5,323 nucleotides of DNA from an uncultured Ruminococcus sp. (GTDB lineage: Bacteria > Bacillota > Clostridia > Oscillospirales > Ruminococcaceae), in the NCBI GenBank assembly GCA_900550695.1, contig URTF01000107.1, positions 1 to 5,323 on the forward strand, in the 5' to 3' direction. How positions within the stretch are numbered: the first letter of the stretch is position 1; each line of letters starts with the position of its first letter. Under the pieces are notes generated by a model. The model did no database searches. It saw only the letters and a program-made list of their open reading frames with translations, and had not been told where the DNA came from. A program made the translations under genes and the position numbers. Of this stretch, positions 1 to 5,323 are shown in pieces.

Positions 1-52
1 GAACTTATTATAGCCGAGAGTTTGTCTATAGGTTGATCGAGAATTAGTATTA
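1..52 (+). repeat. Left copy of a 52-bp terminal inverted repeat
   Basis: Bases 1-52 match the reverse complement of 5269-5320 at 51 of 52 positions; the single difference is C at 38 here against T in the other copy. The match stops at about base 52, and the inner flanks are unrelated. The outer boundary cannot be seen because the window begins inside or at the edge of the repeat. The copy carries an inward-facing promoter-like pattern and two related 11-bp direct motifs (15-25 and 38-48). I do not recognise the repeat as the end of a named insertion sequence. Confidence 0.95.
22..50 (+). promoter_or_regulatory. Candidate sigma-A promoter inside the left repeat, reading into the ATPase gene
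   Basis: TTGTCT (22-27) and TAGTAT (45-50) are separated by exactly 17 bp. Each box matches the sigma-A consensus at 4 of 6 positions. A start near base 57 would give a leader of about 134 bases before the ATG at 191. No better promoter is evident in 53-190: TTTACT (72-77) with TAAAAT (93-98) has only a 15-bp spacer. This is a pattern match only. Confidence 0.35.
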
Positions 53-190
53 AATACATTCACATCAGAAGTTTACTATTTTACATAATCGTTAAAATAT
101 CGCACTTTACCGCAATTATCAAACCTTTTACACAATGTTTTTCTCACCGTACAGCCGAAAACACATACAATATACAAAGGAGATGAGATA

Positions 191-1240
191 ATGAAAACAT
201 ATTTCTTGGGCGGAAGCTCGCCGAGCGGATTTTCACCTGCGTTCGGGGACGTTATTTCCGACACTGACAGCTTCACCTACATAATCAAGGGCGGACCCGG
301 AACGGGAAAATCCTCGCTTATGAAAAAGCTTCTTGCCGAATTCGCCGATGATGAAAACGAACTGTATCTTTGCTCGTCCGACCCGGACTCCGCCGATATG
401 GTCGTGCTGAAAAAGCAGCGTGTGAATCTTATCGACGGAACTGCTCCGCACGTCTGCGACCCCGAATATCCGGGTGCGGTGCAGGAGATAATCAATATGG
501 GCGACTGCTGGGACGGTGATAAACTCCGTGCCTGCAAAGATGAGCTTATCGCCGCCGACAGTGAGTACAGACAGTATCATCAGCGCTGCCGAAAATGCCT
601 TGCCGCTGCTGCCGCAGTTCTTGCCGATACGAGAGCTATCTCGGACAGCGCACTTAACCTGCCGAAGCTTGACGGCTTTATAAAGCGGCTTGCTAAGAAA
701 ATTCTTCCCCCGAAGCCGCTCGGTGAGGGTAAGCTCGTCTGCCGCAGGATATCCGCCGTCACGCCGAAAGGCTACCTCACGCTTATCCCCGAGGGCGACA
801 CGATATATCTGCTCGGCGATGATTTTTACAGCGGTTCGGAGTATTTTCTGCGCAGCTTTGCTTCGCTCGCCGTAAAAAAAGGCTTGACCGCCGAGGTGAG
901 CGTCTGCACTGTACACGCCGATGAATTTTTCGAGCATCTTCGCATATCCGAGCTTTCGATCTCGTTTATTTCCTCAAACCCGATAAACAGGACTGCACCT
1001 GCCGAAAAAATTTTCGTCAATTTCAATCGTTTCTACGATAAGCAGATGCTCTTTTTGCGGAAAAATCGTCTGAAATTCAACAAAACTGCGGCAAATGACC
1101 TCGTTGACGAAGCAGTTACGGCATTGAAAAATGCCAAGGCTGCACATGATGAGCTGGAAAAATTCTATATCGATGCAGTCGATTTTTCAAAATCAGAAAA
1201 AATTTACAAAACGCTTTGCGAAAGGATAAGGAATAATTGA
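191..1240 (+). CDS. Predicted P-loop ATPase, two-half clostridial family (PRK06851-like)
   Basis: This is a 349-residue soluble protein with no signal peptide or membrane segment. The start is the ATG preceded by AAAGGAGAT (176-184) at good spacing. The first half has a textbook Walker A, GGPGTGKSS (residues 34-42), directly after a hydrophobic strand. It also has the block DGTAPHVCDPEYPGA (82-96) followed by an NMGDCWD stretch, which I recall as typical of the PRK06851 family of uncharacterised Firmicute ATPases; those proteins are of similar length and built of two P-loop-like halves. The second half (about 190-275) repeats the layout: strand, loop, helix, then a strand with VCTVHADE matching LCSSDPDS of the first half. 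Its loop, GDDFYSGSEY (209-218), lacks the Lys and the Gly pattern, so only the first site should bind nucleotide. The C-terminus is helical and charged. Substrate and role are unknown. A DUF421-type gene follows 76 bases downstream on the same strand. Confidence 0.85.
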   Translation: MKTYFLGGSSPSGFSPAFGDVISDTDSFTYIIKGGPGTGKSSLMKKLLAEFADDENELYLCSSDPDSADMVVLKKQRVNLIDGTAPHVCDPEYPGAVQEIINMGDCWDGDKLRACKDELIAADSEYRQYHQRCRKCLAAAAAVLADTRAISDSALNLPKLDGFIKRLAKKILPPKPLGEGKLVCRRISAVTPKGYLTLIPEGDTIYLLGDDFYSGSEYFLRSFASLAVKKGLTAEVSVCTVHADEFFEHLRISELSISFISSNPINRTAPAEKIFVNFNRFYDKQMLFLRKNRLKFNKTAANDLVDEAVTALKNAKAAHDELEKFYIDAVDFSKSEKIYKTLCERIRNN

Positions 1241-1316
1241 AGCACCCTTGCAAATGATAAAGAAAACATCGGAAATTCCGAAGAGAATTCCGCAAAAAAG
1301 AAAAGGAAATGTTAAA

Positions 1317-1994
1317 ATGGAAATTCTGAAAATAATCATAACATCTGCCGTTTCGCTGCTCGTGCTGTTTCTGCTGACAAAACTCATGGGCAGCAAGCAG
1401 GTGTCCCAGCTGAATATGTTTGACTATATCATCGGCATTTCCATAGGCTCTATCGCTGCGGAAATGGCTACCGAGCTTGATACGCCGATAAATTCGCTCG
1501 TTGCAATGATAGTTTACGGAATTATCGCAGCGGCGGTGTCGTTCATTTCGCAGAAGTCGCTCGGTGCTCGCAAAGTTCTGACGGGAAAGCCGCTTATCCT
1601 GCTCAACAACGGAAAATTTGACCGTGAAAATATGAAAAAAGCCCGTATGGATCTGAACGACTTCCTTATGCAGTGCCGCTCGCAGGGATATTTTGATATA
1701 AGCCAAATCCAAACCGCCGTAATGGAGTTCAACGGCAGTCTGAGTATTCTTCCGATAGCTGCGAACCGTCCACTCACGCCTCAGGATATGAGCCTTGCCC
1801 CTCAGCAGGAGTATATGACGACTGCGATAATCCAAGACGGCATTATAATCGAGGACAACCTCAAGCACACTGGCAACAATTATATCTGGCTCAAAAAGCA
1901 ACTCTCGGAGCAAGGCCACAAAGCTCCCGAGGACGTTTTTCTCGCCGTTTGCGACAGCAATAATAAGCTGACGATATATGAGAGCGAAAACTGA
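1317..1994 (+). CDS. DUF421 / YetF-type membrane protein
   Basis: The protein has 225 residues, normal for the DUF421 (YetF/YcaP-like) family. It has hydrophobic segments at about residues 3-22, 36-50 and 58-78, with the family-like stretch LNMFDYIIGISIGSIAAE (32-49) between the first and third. A soluble, presumably cytoplasmic alpha/beta domain follows. It contains GKPLILLNNGKFDRENMKKA (90-109), then DLNDFLMQCRSQGYFDISQI (112-131) and a VMEFNGSLSILP strand (135-146), all typical of DUF421 proteins. I chose the ATG at 1317 because AAAAGGAAAT (1301-1310) sits just upstream and because the protein then begins at the membrane helix. The frame is open back to a TTG at 1248, but that extension is polar and lacks a well-spaced ribosome binding site. 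Some family members in Bacillus are found in the spore membrane, but the molecular function is not settled, so none is assigned. The gene probably shares a transcript with the ATPase and ends at the hairpin at 2050-2089. Confidence 0.88.
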   Translation: MEILKIIITSAVSLLVLFLLTKLMGSKQVSQLNMFDYIIGISIGSIAAEMATELDTPINSLVAMIVYGIIAAAVSFISQKSLGARKVLTGKPLILLNNGKFDRENMKKARMDLNDFLMQCRSQGYFDISQIQTAVMEFNGSLSILPIAANRPLTPQDMSLAPQQEYMTTAIIQDGIIIEDNLKHTGNNYIWLKKQLSEQGHKAPEDVFLAVCDSNNKLTIYESEN

Positions 1995-2049
1995 AACCTT
2001 TCAGAGATGGAGTAGAAATAGGTTCAGAATAATTCGTAATTCTTGATAA

Positions 2050-2089
2050 AAAAAACGTTACTGCCATATTTGTGACAGTAACGTTTTTT
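2050..2089. terminator. Bidirectional intrinsic terminator between convergent genes
   Basis: The arms at 2050-2063 (AAAAAACGTTACTG) and 2076-2089 (CAGTAACGTTTTTT) pair perfectly over 14 bp around a 12-base loop. The core CGTTACTG/CAGTAACG is flanked by an A tract on one side and a T tract on the other, so the hairpin ends in a U run on either strand. It lies 55 bases after the DUF421 stop and 11 bases beyond the end of the leftward hypothetical gene, as expected for a shared terminator. Confidence 0.92.
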
Positions 2090-2100
2090 AACTTAACTTG

Positions 2101-2901
2101 TTATTCCTCTATCATATCATAAAAGAAATCGTATGCCTCTTCATATCCCTCAAACATATCGGGATTGTCATAATATAAGTCCTCTGGGTTGTCGTAGCCC
2201 CACACATCATAGTCCTCATCGTCATAATATTTTCGCTTTGATGTCGTCTGTGCAGGACGCTTTGCGCCGAAATTCGGTCTGCCGTCCGCCGTCCAGTAAA
2301 TGTCGGAATTAACCTTTTCGACTTTCTCGACATAATATCCGTATCTGTTGGGGTCATACCTTGCCATTACTTCAAGAACAACATCTCTTCTGTCATTTGA
2401 GTACCAGTAGTATCTTTTTACACTGCTGTCCTTGCCCTCTTTATAATCATAGCCGTCCGAAACCTTACCATACTGACCGACAAGCGTATCGCTTATATAT
2501 TTCACGCTCATACCATTATACGGAAGCTTGTTTTTAACCTCTGCTCGTTCTTTTTCTTCACGTTCTTTTTCTTTTTTTGCCTGCTCATCAAGACGCATCT
2601 GGTGTTTTGGCTCGACAATACTGCGTTCTTCGTTTATCATATCCGAAAACTCGCCTTTGTAGCTTTCGGGTATCATATACATATCAAAATATCCGCCGTC
2701 CGAGTCGTTTTTCTTCTGCATATACTGTGAGAAATGATAGAGATATTTGCTGTTTCTGTAATTGTAGTTGTCGTAAAAGATCGTTGCCGCCTGTTTGTAT
2801 TCGCCCTGCGAAAGATATTCCAAACCGTTTTTGTAATCAATGTAAGCGGATATTTTTTTCGCATTGCACAAAAGAATTATCGCAAGGATCACCGCTGACA
2901 A
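2101..2901 (-). CDS. Membrane-anchored hypothetical protein with acidic Tyr/Asp-rich tail; possible nonsense mutant
   Basis: I do not recognise a named family. From the TTG at 2901 the product has 266 residues. It starts with a hydrophobic segment (residues 1-12) followed by KK. Then comes a TPR-like helix pair (about 20-60, with NGLEYLSQGEYKQAATIF), a highly charged likely coiled coil (about 100-125, rich in Glu and Lys) and a compact domain beginning LPYNGMSVKYISDTL (126-140) and running to about 210. It ends in a low-complexity tail (about 224-266) dominated by Asp, Glu and Tyr. The middle domain resembles a module I recall from other clostridial hypothetical proteins. Codons upstream of the TTG continue in frame as SNVKKIVG, giving a classic basic N-terminus for the membrane helix, back to an ATG at 2934. 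TAA at 2928-2926 interrupts this natural start. The TTG has only a weak ribosome binding site, so the true start and functional status are uncertain. The bulk probably faces outside the cell. LLCN is not a convincing lipobox. The gene lies downstream of tex on the same strand. Confidence 0.65.
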   Translation of the reverse strand: MSAVILAIILLCNAKKISAYIDYKNGLEYLSQGEYKQAATIFYDNYNYRNSKYLYHFSQYMQKKNDSDGGYFDMYMIPESYKGEFSDMINEERSIVEPKHQMRLDEQAKKEKEREEKERAEVKNKLPYNGMSVKYISDTLVGQYGKVSDGYDYKEGKDSSVKRYYWYSNDRRDVVLEVMARYDPNRYGYYVEKVEKVNSDIYWTADGRPNFGAKRPAQTTSKRKYYDDEDYDVWGYDNPEDLYYDNPDMFEGYEEAYDFFYDMIEE

Positions 2902-2925
2902 GCCGACGATTTTCTTTACATTGCT

Positions 2926-2949
2926 TTAGTCCATTTAAATGTCCCTTTT
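2926..2949 (-). other. Ribosome binding site and ATG followed by an in-frame TAA at codon 3
   Basis: On the minus strand AAAAGGGA (2949-2942) lies 7 bases before ATG (2934-2932), a well-formed initiation site. It is followed by GAC (2931-2929) and TAA (2928-2926). The same frame then runs without a further stop to 2101. Changing the first base of the TAA to A would give MDKSNVKKIVG leading into the hydrophobic helix, and C would give Gln. The likely ancestral gene is therefore 2934-2101, 277 residues. A two-codon leader with restart downstream is possible but less likely. Confidence 0.8.
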
Positions 2950-2973
2950 GTTATTTTATATTTGATAAGCAGT

Positions 2974-5142
2974 TCAGACCTTGCTCTGCTTGTCAAGTTT
3001 CATTGTCAGTGAAATTCGTTTTCTCTTAACGTCAACGTCAAGAACTCTGACTTTTACGACCTCGCCGACCTTTACGGCTTCGAGAGGGTGCTTGATGTAT
3101 CTGTCGCATATCTGCGAGATATGCACAAGTCCGTCTTCGTGTACGCCGATATCAACGAAACAGCCGAAGTCGATAACGTTTCTGACCGTTCCCATAAGCT
3201 CCATTCCCGGTTTGAGGTCTTTCAGCTCCATTATGTCGCCGCTCCTCATAAGCGGTGGGGGAAGCTCGTCACGGGGGTCACGTCCCGGCTTTTCAAGCTC
3301 TTTGAGGATATCATTTACGGTCGGGATACCTATGCCTGCGTTGTCTGCGACCTTCGCAACGCCTATTTTCTTTGCAGCGGCGGAGATATCGGACATCTTT
3401 CCCTCGCCAAGGTCTGCAATTTCAAAGCCGCATTCTGCGATTATCTTCTTTGCGGCTTCGTAGCTTTCGGGGTGAACGGCTGTGTTATCGAGCGGATCTT
3501 TTCCGTCACGGACTCTCAAAAAGCCTGCACACTGCTCGAATGCTTTCGGACCGAGCTTTGCAACCTTGAGAAGCTGTTTTCTGTCAGTGAACGAGCCGTT
3601 CTCTTCACGGTAGGAAACAATATTCTTCGCAATAGCTGCGTTTATTCCTGCAACATACGAAAGCAGCGAGTGCGAAGCTGTGTTAAGGTCAACACCAACA
3701 CTGTTTACGCAGTCCTCGACAACGCCCGTGAGAGCCTCGTCAAGACGTGCTTTCGGCATATCGTGCTGATACTGACCAACACCGATAGCTTTCGGGTCGA
3801 TCTTTACCAGCTCGGCAAGAGGATCCTGAAGTCGTCTTGCTATCGAAACCGCACTTCGGAGAGAAACGTCATACTCGGGGAATTCCTCCGCTGCAAGCTT
3901 TGATGCGGAGTAAACGGACGCACCAGCCTCGGAAACGACCATATACGAAACCTTCTGCGGAATTTCCTTTATAAGTTCTGCAACGAACGCTTCCGATTCT
4001 CTTGAAGCCGTACCGTTTCCGATAGCGATTATCGAAACGCCGTGCTTTTGGATAAGGTTCTTCACAAGCACCTTGCCCTGCTCGATCTTGCGCTGTTCGC
4101 CCGTTGTGATATATGCAACGCCCGTATCGAGAACTTTTCCCGTTCCGTCAACTACAGCAAGCTTGCAGCCCGTCCTGTAGCCGGGGTCAAGTCCGAGCGC
4201 AACGCTGTTTTTAACGGGCGGCTGCATAATAAGCTGACGAAGATTTGAAGCAAAGACCTTTATTGCGGATTCGTCCGCCTTTTCGGTAAGCTCGGAGCGA
4301 ATTTCACGCTCGATAGACGGGTAAATAAGGCGCTTGTAGCTGTCTGTGCAGGCGATCTTTACATACTCGGCGCAGGCAGACTGATTTTTCACATACTTTC
4401 CGCAGACGGTGTTTTCGCCGACTCCCTCGGGAATGTCAACGCTGACTTTGAGCTTGTCCTCACGCTCACCTCTGTCAAGTGCAAGGATACGGTGACCTGC
4501 GATCTTTGAAACGGGTTCGGAAAATTCGTAATAGTTCTTGTAAACCGTTTCTTCCTCGGGATCGGCGGCTTCGGACGAAATTATGCCCTGCTTGGAGAAG
4601 ATACCTCGAAGTGTTTTTCTGAGTTCAGCATCATCGGAAACGTCCTCGGCGATGATATCCATTGCGCCCTGAAGTGCATCATCAACGGTTTCAACGCCCT
4701 TTTCGGCATTGACGAACTTTTCAGCCTCGGCTGACGGGTCAGCCTTATCCTGCTGGAGCATAAGGAAAGCGGCGAGTGTTTCCAGTCCCTTTTCACGGGC
4801 GATGGACGCACGGGTCTTTCTCTTCGGCTTGAACGGACGGTATATATCTTCGACCTCGACAAGCGTAGCGGCAGCGGAGATAGCAGCAGCAAGCTCTTCG
4901 GTCATTTTTCCCTGATCTTCGATAGAGGAAGAAATCTCCTCCTTGCGCTTTTCGAGGCTGCGCAGATAGGTAAGTCTGTCAAAAATTTCACGAAGCAGCT
5001 GATCATCGAGCGAACCTGTCAGCTCCTTGCGGTAACGTGCGATAAAAGGAATAGTCTTGCCGTCATCGATGAGCGAAACGGTGTTGTCGATCTGTTCCTG
5101 ACGCAGCTTGAATTCGGCTGCGAGTACCTTGTTAATATCCAT
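2974..5142 (-). CDS. tex: Tex, S1-domain RNA/nucleic-acid-binding transcription accessory protein
   Basis: The protein has 722 residues, normal for Tex, and its domains are in the standard order. The N-terminal helical region includes ARYRKELTGSLDDQLLREI (35-53) and DIYRPFKPKRKTRASIA (99-115). The YqgF/RNase H-like domain carries DPGYRTGCKLAVVDG (319-333), AIGNGTASRESE (373-384) and SEAGASVYSAS (404-414). A DPLAELVKIDPKAIGVGQYQ stretch (440-459) follows, then helix-hairpin-helix segments (about 495-545) and a C-terminal S1 domain (about 642-716) with GTVRNVIDFGCFVDIGVHED and LVHISQI. Tex is a cytoplasmic protein related to eukaryotic Spt6. It binds nucleic acid through S1, and its YqgF domain is generally regarded as non-catalytic. 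The start at 5142 follows AAAGGAG (5157-5151) with 8-base spacing; an ATG nine codons upstream lacks such a site and falls at the expected transcription start. A strong promoter lies just upstream. The stop is 39 bases before the ATG of the next leftward gene, with no convincing terminator between, so co-transcription is possible. Confidence 0.97.
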   Translation of the reverse strand: MDINKVLAAEFKLRQEQIDNTVSLIDDGKTIPFIARYRKELTGSLDDQLLREIFDRLTYLRSLEKRKEEISSSIEDQGKMTEELAAAISAAATLVEVEDIYRPFKPKRKTRASIAREKGLETLAAFLMLQQDKADPSAEAEKFVNAEKGVETVDDALQGAMDIIAEDVSDDAELRKTLRGIFSKQGIISSEAADPEEETVYKNYYEFSEPVSKIAGHRILALDRGEREDKLKVSVDIPEGVGENTVCGKYVKNQSACAEYVKIACTDSYKRLIYPSIEREIRSELTEKADESAIKVFASNLRQLIMQPPVKNSVALGLDPGYRTGCKLAVVDGTGKVLDTGVAYITTGEQRKIEQGKVLVKNLIQKHGVSIIAIGNGTASRESEAFVAELIKEIPQKVSYMVVSEAGASVYSASKLAAEEFPEYDVSLRSAVSIARRLQDPLAELVKIDPKAIGVGQYQHDMPKARLDEALTGVVEDCVNSVGVDLNTASHSLLSYVAGINAAIAKNIVSYREENGSFTDRKQLLKVAKLGPKAFEQCAGFLRVRDGKDPLDNTAVHPESYEAAKKIIAECGFEIADLGEGKMSDISAAAKKIGVAKVADNAGIGIPTVNDILKELEKPGRDPRDELPPPLMRSGDIMELKDLKPGMELMGTVRNVIDFGCFVDIGVHEDGLVHISQICDRYIKHPLEAVKVGEVVKVRVLDVDVKRKRISLTMKLDKQSKV

Positions 5143-5174
5143 TGTAAAAACTCCTTTGAAAAAATACAATAAAT

Positions 5175-5203
5175 ATTATATCATATTTTTGAAATGACCG
5201 CAA
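5175..5203 (-). promoter_or_regulatory. tex promoter with extended -10 box
   Basis: On the minus strand the -35 box is TTGCGG (5203-5198), the spacer is 17 bp and the -10 box is a perfect TATAAT (5180-5175). It is preceded by TG one base away (5183-5182), forming the extended -10 TGATATAAT. The predicted start near 5168 leaves a leader of about 26 bases containing the ribosome binding site. The -35 match is weak (3 of 6), as is common with extended -10 promoters. Confidence 0.8.
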
Positions 5204-5268
5204 GCGGATTTTGAGAGAAAAAGCCGAAACCAAATATCAGCGTTTACCTGACATAAGAATAGATACTA

Positions 5269-5320
5269 TAATACTAATTCTCAATCAACCTATAGACAAA
5301 CTCTCGGCTATAATAAGTTC
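5269..5320 (-). repeat. Right copy of the 52-bp terminal inverted repeat
   Basis: This is the reverse complement of 1-52 with one mismatch (the base pairing with position 38 of the left copy). Three more bases (ATT) follow before the window ends, so the right copy may continue outward. The inner flank, 5204-5268, is A/T-rich, has no match to the left inner flank and holds no gene. No transposase or recombinase lies beside the repeat within the window. Confidence 0.95.
5271..5299 (-). promoter_or_regulatory. Candidate sigma-A promoter inside the right repeat, reading towards tex
   Basis: This is the same pattern as in the left copy: TTGTCT (5299-5294), a 17-bp spacer and TAGTAT (5276-5271) on the minus strand. 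If active, it would start near 5264, upstream of the dedicated tex promoter, and add a second transcript. The base difference between the copies falls in the spacer and leaves both boxes intact. Confidence 0.3.
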
Positions 5321-5323
5321 ATT

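Noticed and set aside
233..937. Long open frame on the minus strand opposite the ATPase gene (234 codons)
   Set aside because: It lies wholly within a well-supported gene, has no ribosome binding site or recognisable domain, and its openness is explained by the codon pattern of the opposite strand.
1270..1292. Small palindrome CGGAAATTCCG and repeated AATTCCG before the DUF421 gene as an operator
   Set aside because: The arms are only 5 bp and the repeat 7 bp, which is within chance for an A/T-rich leader; there is no regulator nearby to link them to.
1116..1919. Long open frame on the minus strand opposite the DUF421 gene (267 codons)
   Set aside because: It overlaps the end of one real gene and most of another, and its His/Arg/Tyr-rich product has no recognisable motif; it is a shadow of the real coding strand.
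2967..2991. Hairpin AAGCAG/CTGCTT around the tex stop codon as a terminator
   Set aside because: The stem is only 6 bp with a 13-base loop, and it is not followed by a U run on the minus strand.
3088..3903. Long open frame on the plus strand inside tex (271 codons)
   Set aside because: tex is certain over this region. The antisense product is low in recognisable features and lacks a proper initiation site.
5309..5314. Outward-facing TATAAT inside the repeat as an outward promoter
   Set aside because: The -10 box is perfect but no acceptable -35 box lies 15-19 bp upstream and there is no TG extension; the mirror site is in the left copy.
1..5320. The whole block as a composite transposon
   Set aside because: There is no transposase, recombinase or resistance-type cargo. 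tex is a core gene, and no target-site duplication can be seen because the window ends at the repeats.

Overview
The window reads as ordinary chromosomal DNA of a low-to-moderate GC Firmicute, most likely a gut-type clostridium near Ruminococcus/Oscillospiraceae. I infer this from the strong AGGAG-type ribosome binding sites, the A/T-rich intergenic regions, the clostridial two-half P-loop ATPase family and the style of the acidic, Tyr/Asp-rich hypothetical protein. The exact taxon is not established.

Layout. Two genes run rightwards from the left side: a predicted P-loop ATPase (191-1240) and a DUF421/YetF-type membrane protein (1317-1994). Two genes run leftwards from the right side: tex, encoding an S1-domain nucleic-acid-binding protein (5142-2974), and downstream of it a small membrane-anchored hypothetical protein (2901-2101). 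The two pairs converge on one strong hairpin with A and T tracts (2050-2089) that can terminate both transcripts. tex has a clear promoter with an extended -10 box. No transposase, recombinase, phage gene, RNA gene or CRISPR array is visible.

The most unusual feature is at the edges. The first 52 bases and bases 5269-5320 are the same sequence in opposite orientation, with one mismatch. Each copy holds a sigma-A-like promoter pattern (TTGTCT, 17 bp, TAGTAT) that points inwards, towards the ATPase gene on the left and tex on the right. The 5.2-kb block is therefore bounded by a long inverted repeat. The plainest reading is a dispersed repeat family at which a contig was broken at both ends. 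The alternatives are an invertible segment or the ends of a transposon-like unit, and the window alone cannot decide between them.

Two gene-level oddities stand out. The hypothetical gene has a well-placed ribosome binding site and ATG, but its third codon is TAA. The frame then continues open through a typical N-terminal membrane anchor, so it is either a fresh nonsense mutation, a sequencing error, or a gene restarted at a downstream TTG. The ATPase has an intact Walker A in its first half, while the aligned position in its second half has lost the P-loop residues.

There is no clear shared pathway. The ATPase and DUF421 genes may form an operon, and the hypothetical gene may be co-transcribed with tex. 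The only intergenic stretches over 100 bases are 53-190 (leader of the ATPase gene), 1995-2100 (terminator) and 5143-5268 (tex promoter region); none exceeds 300 bases.
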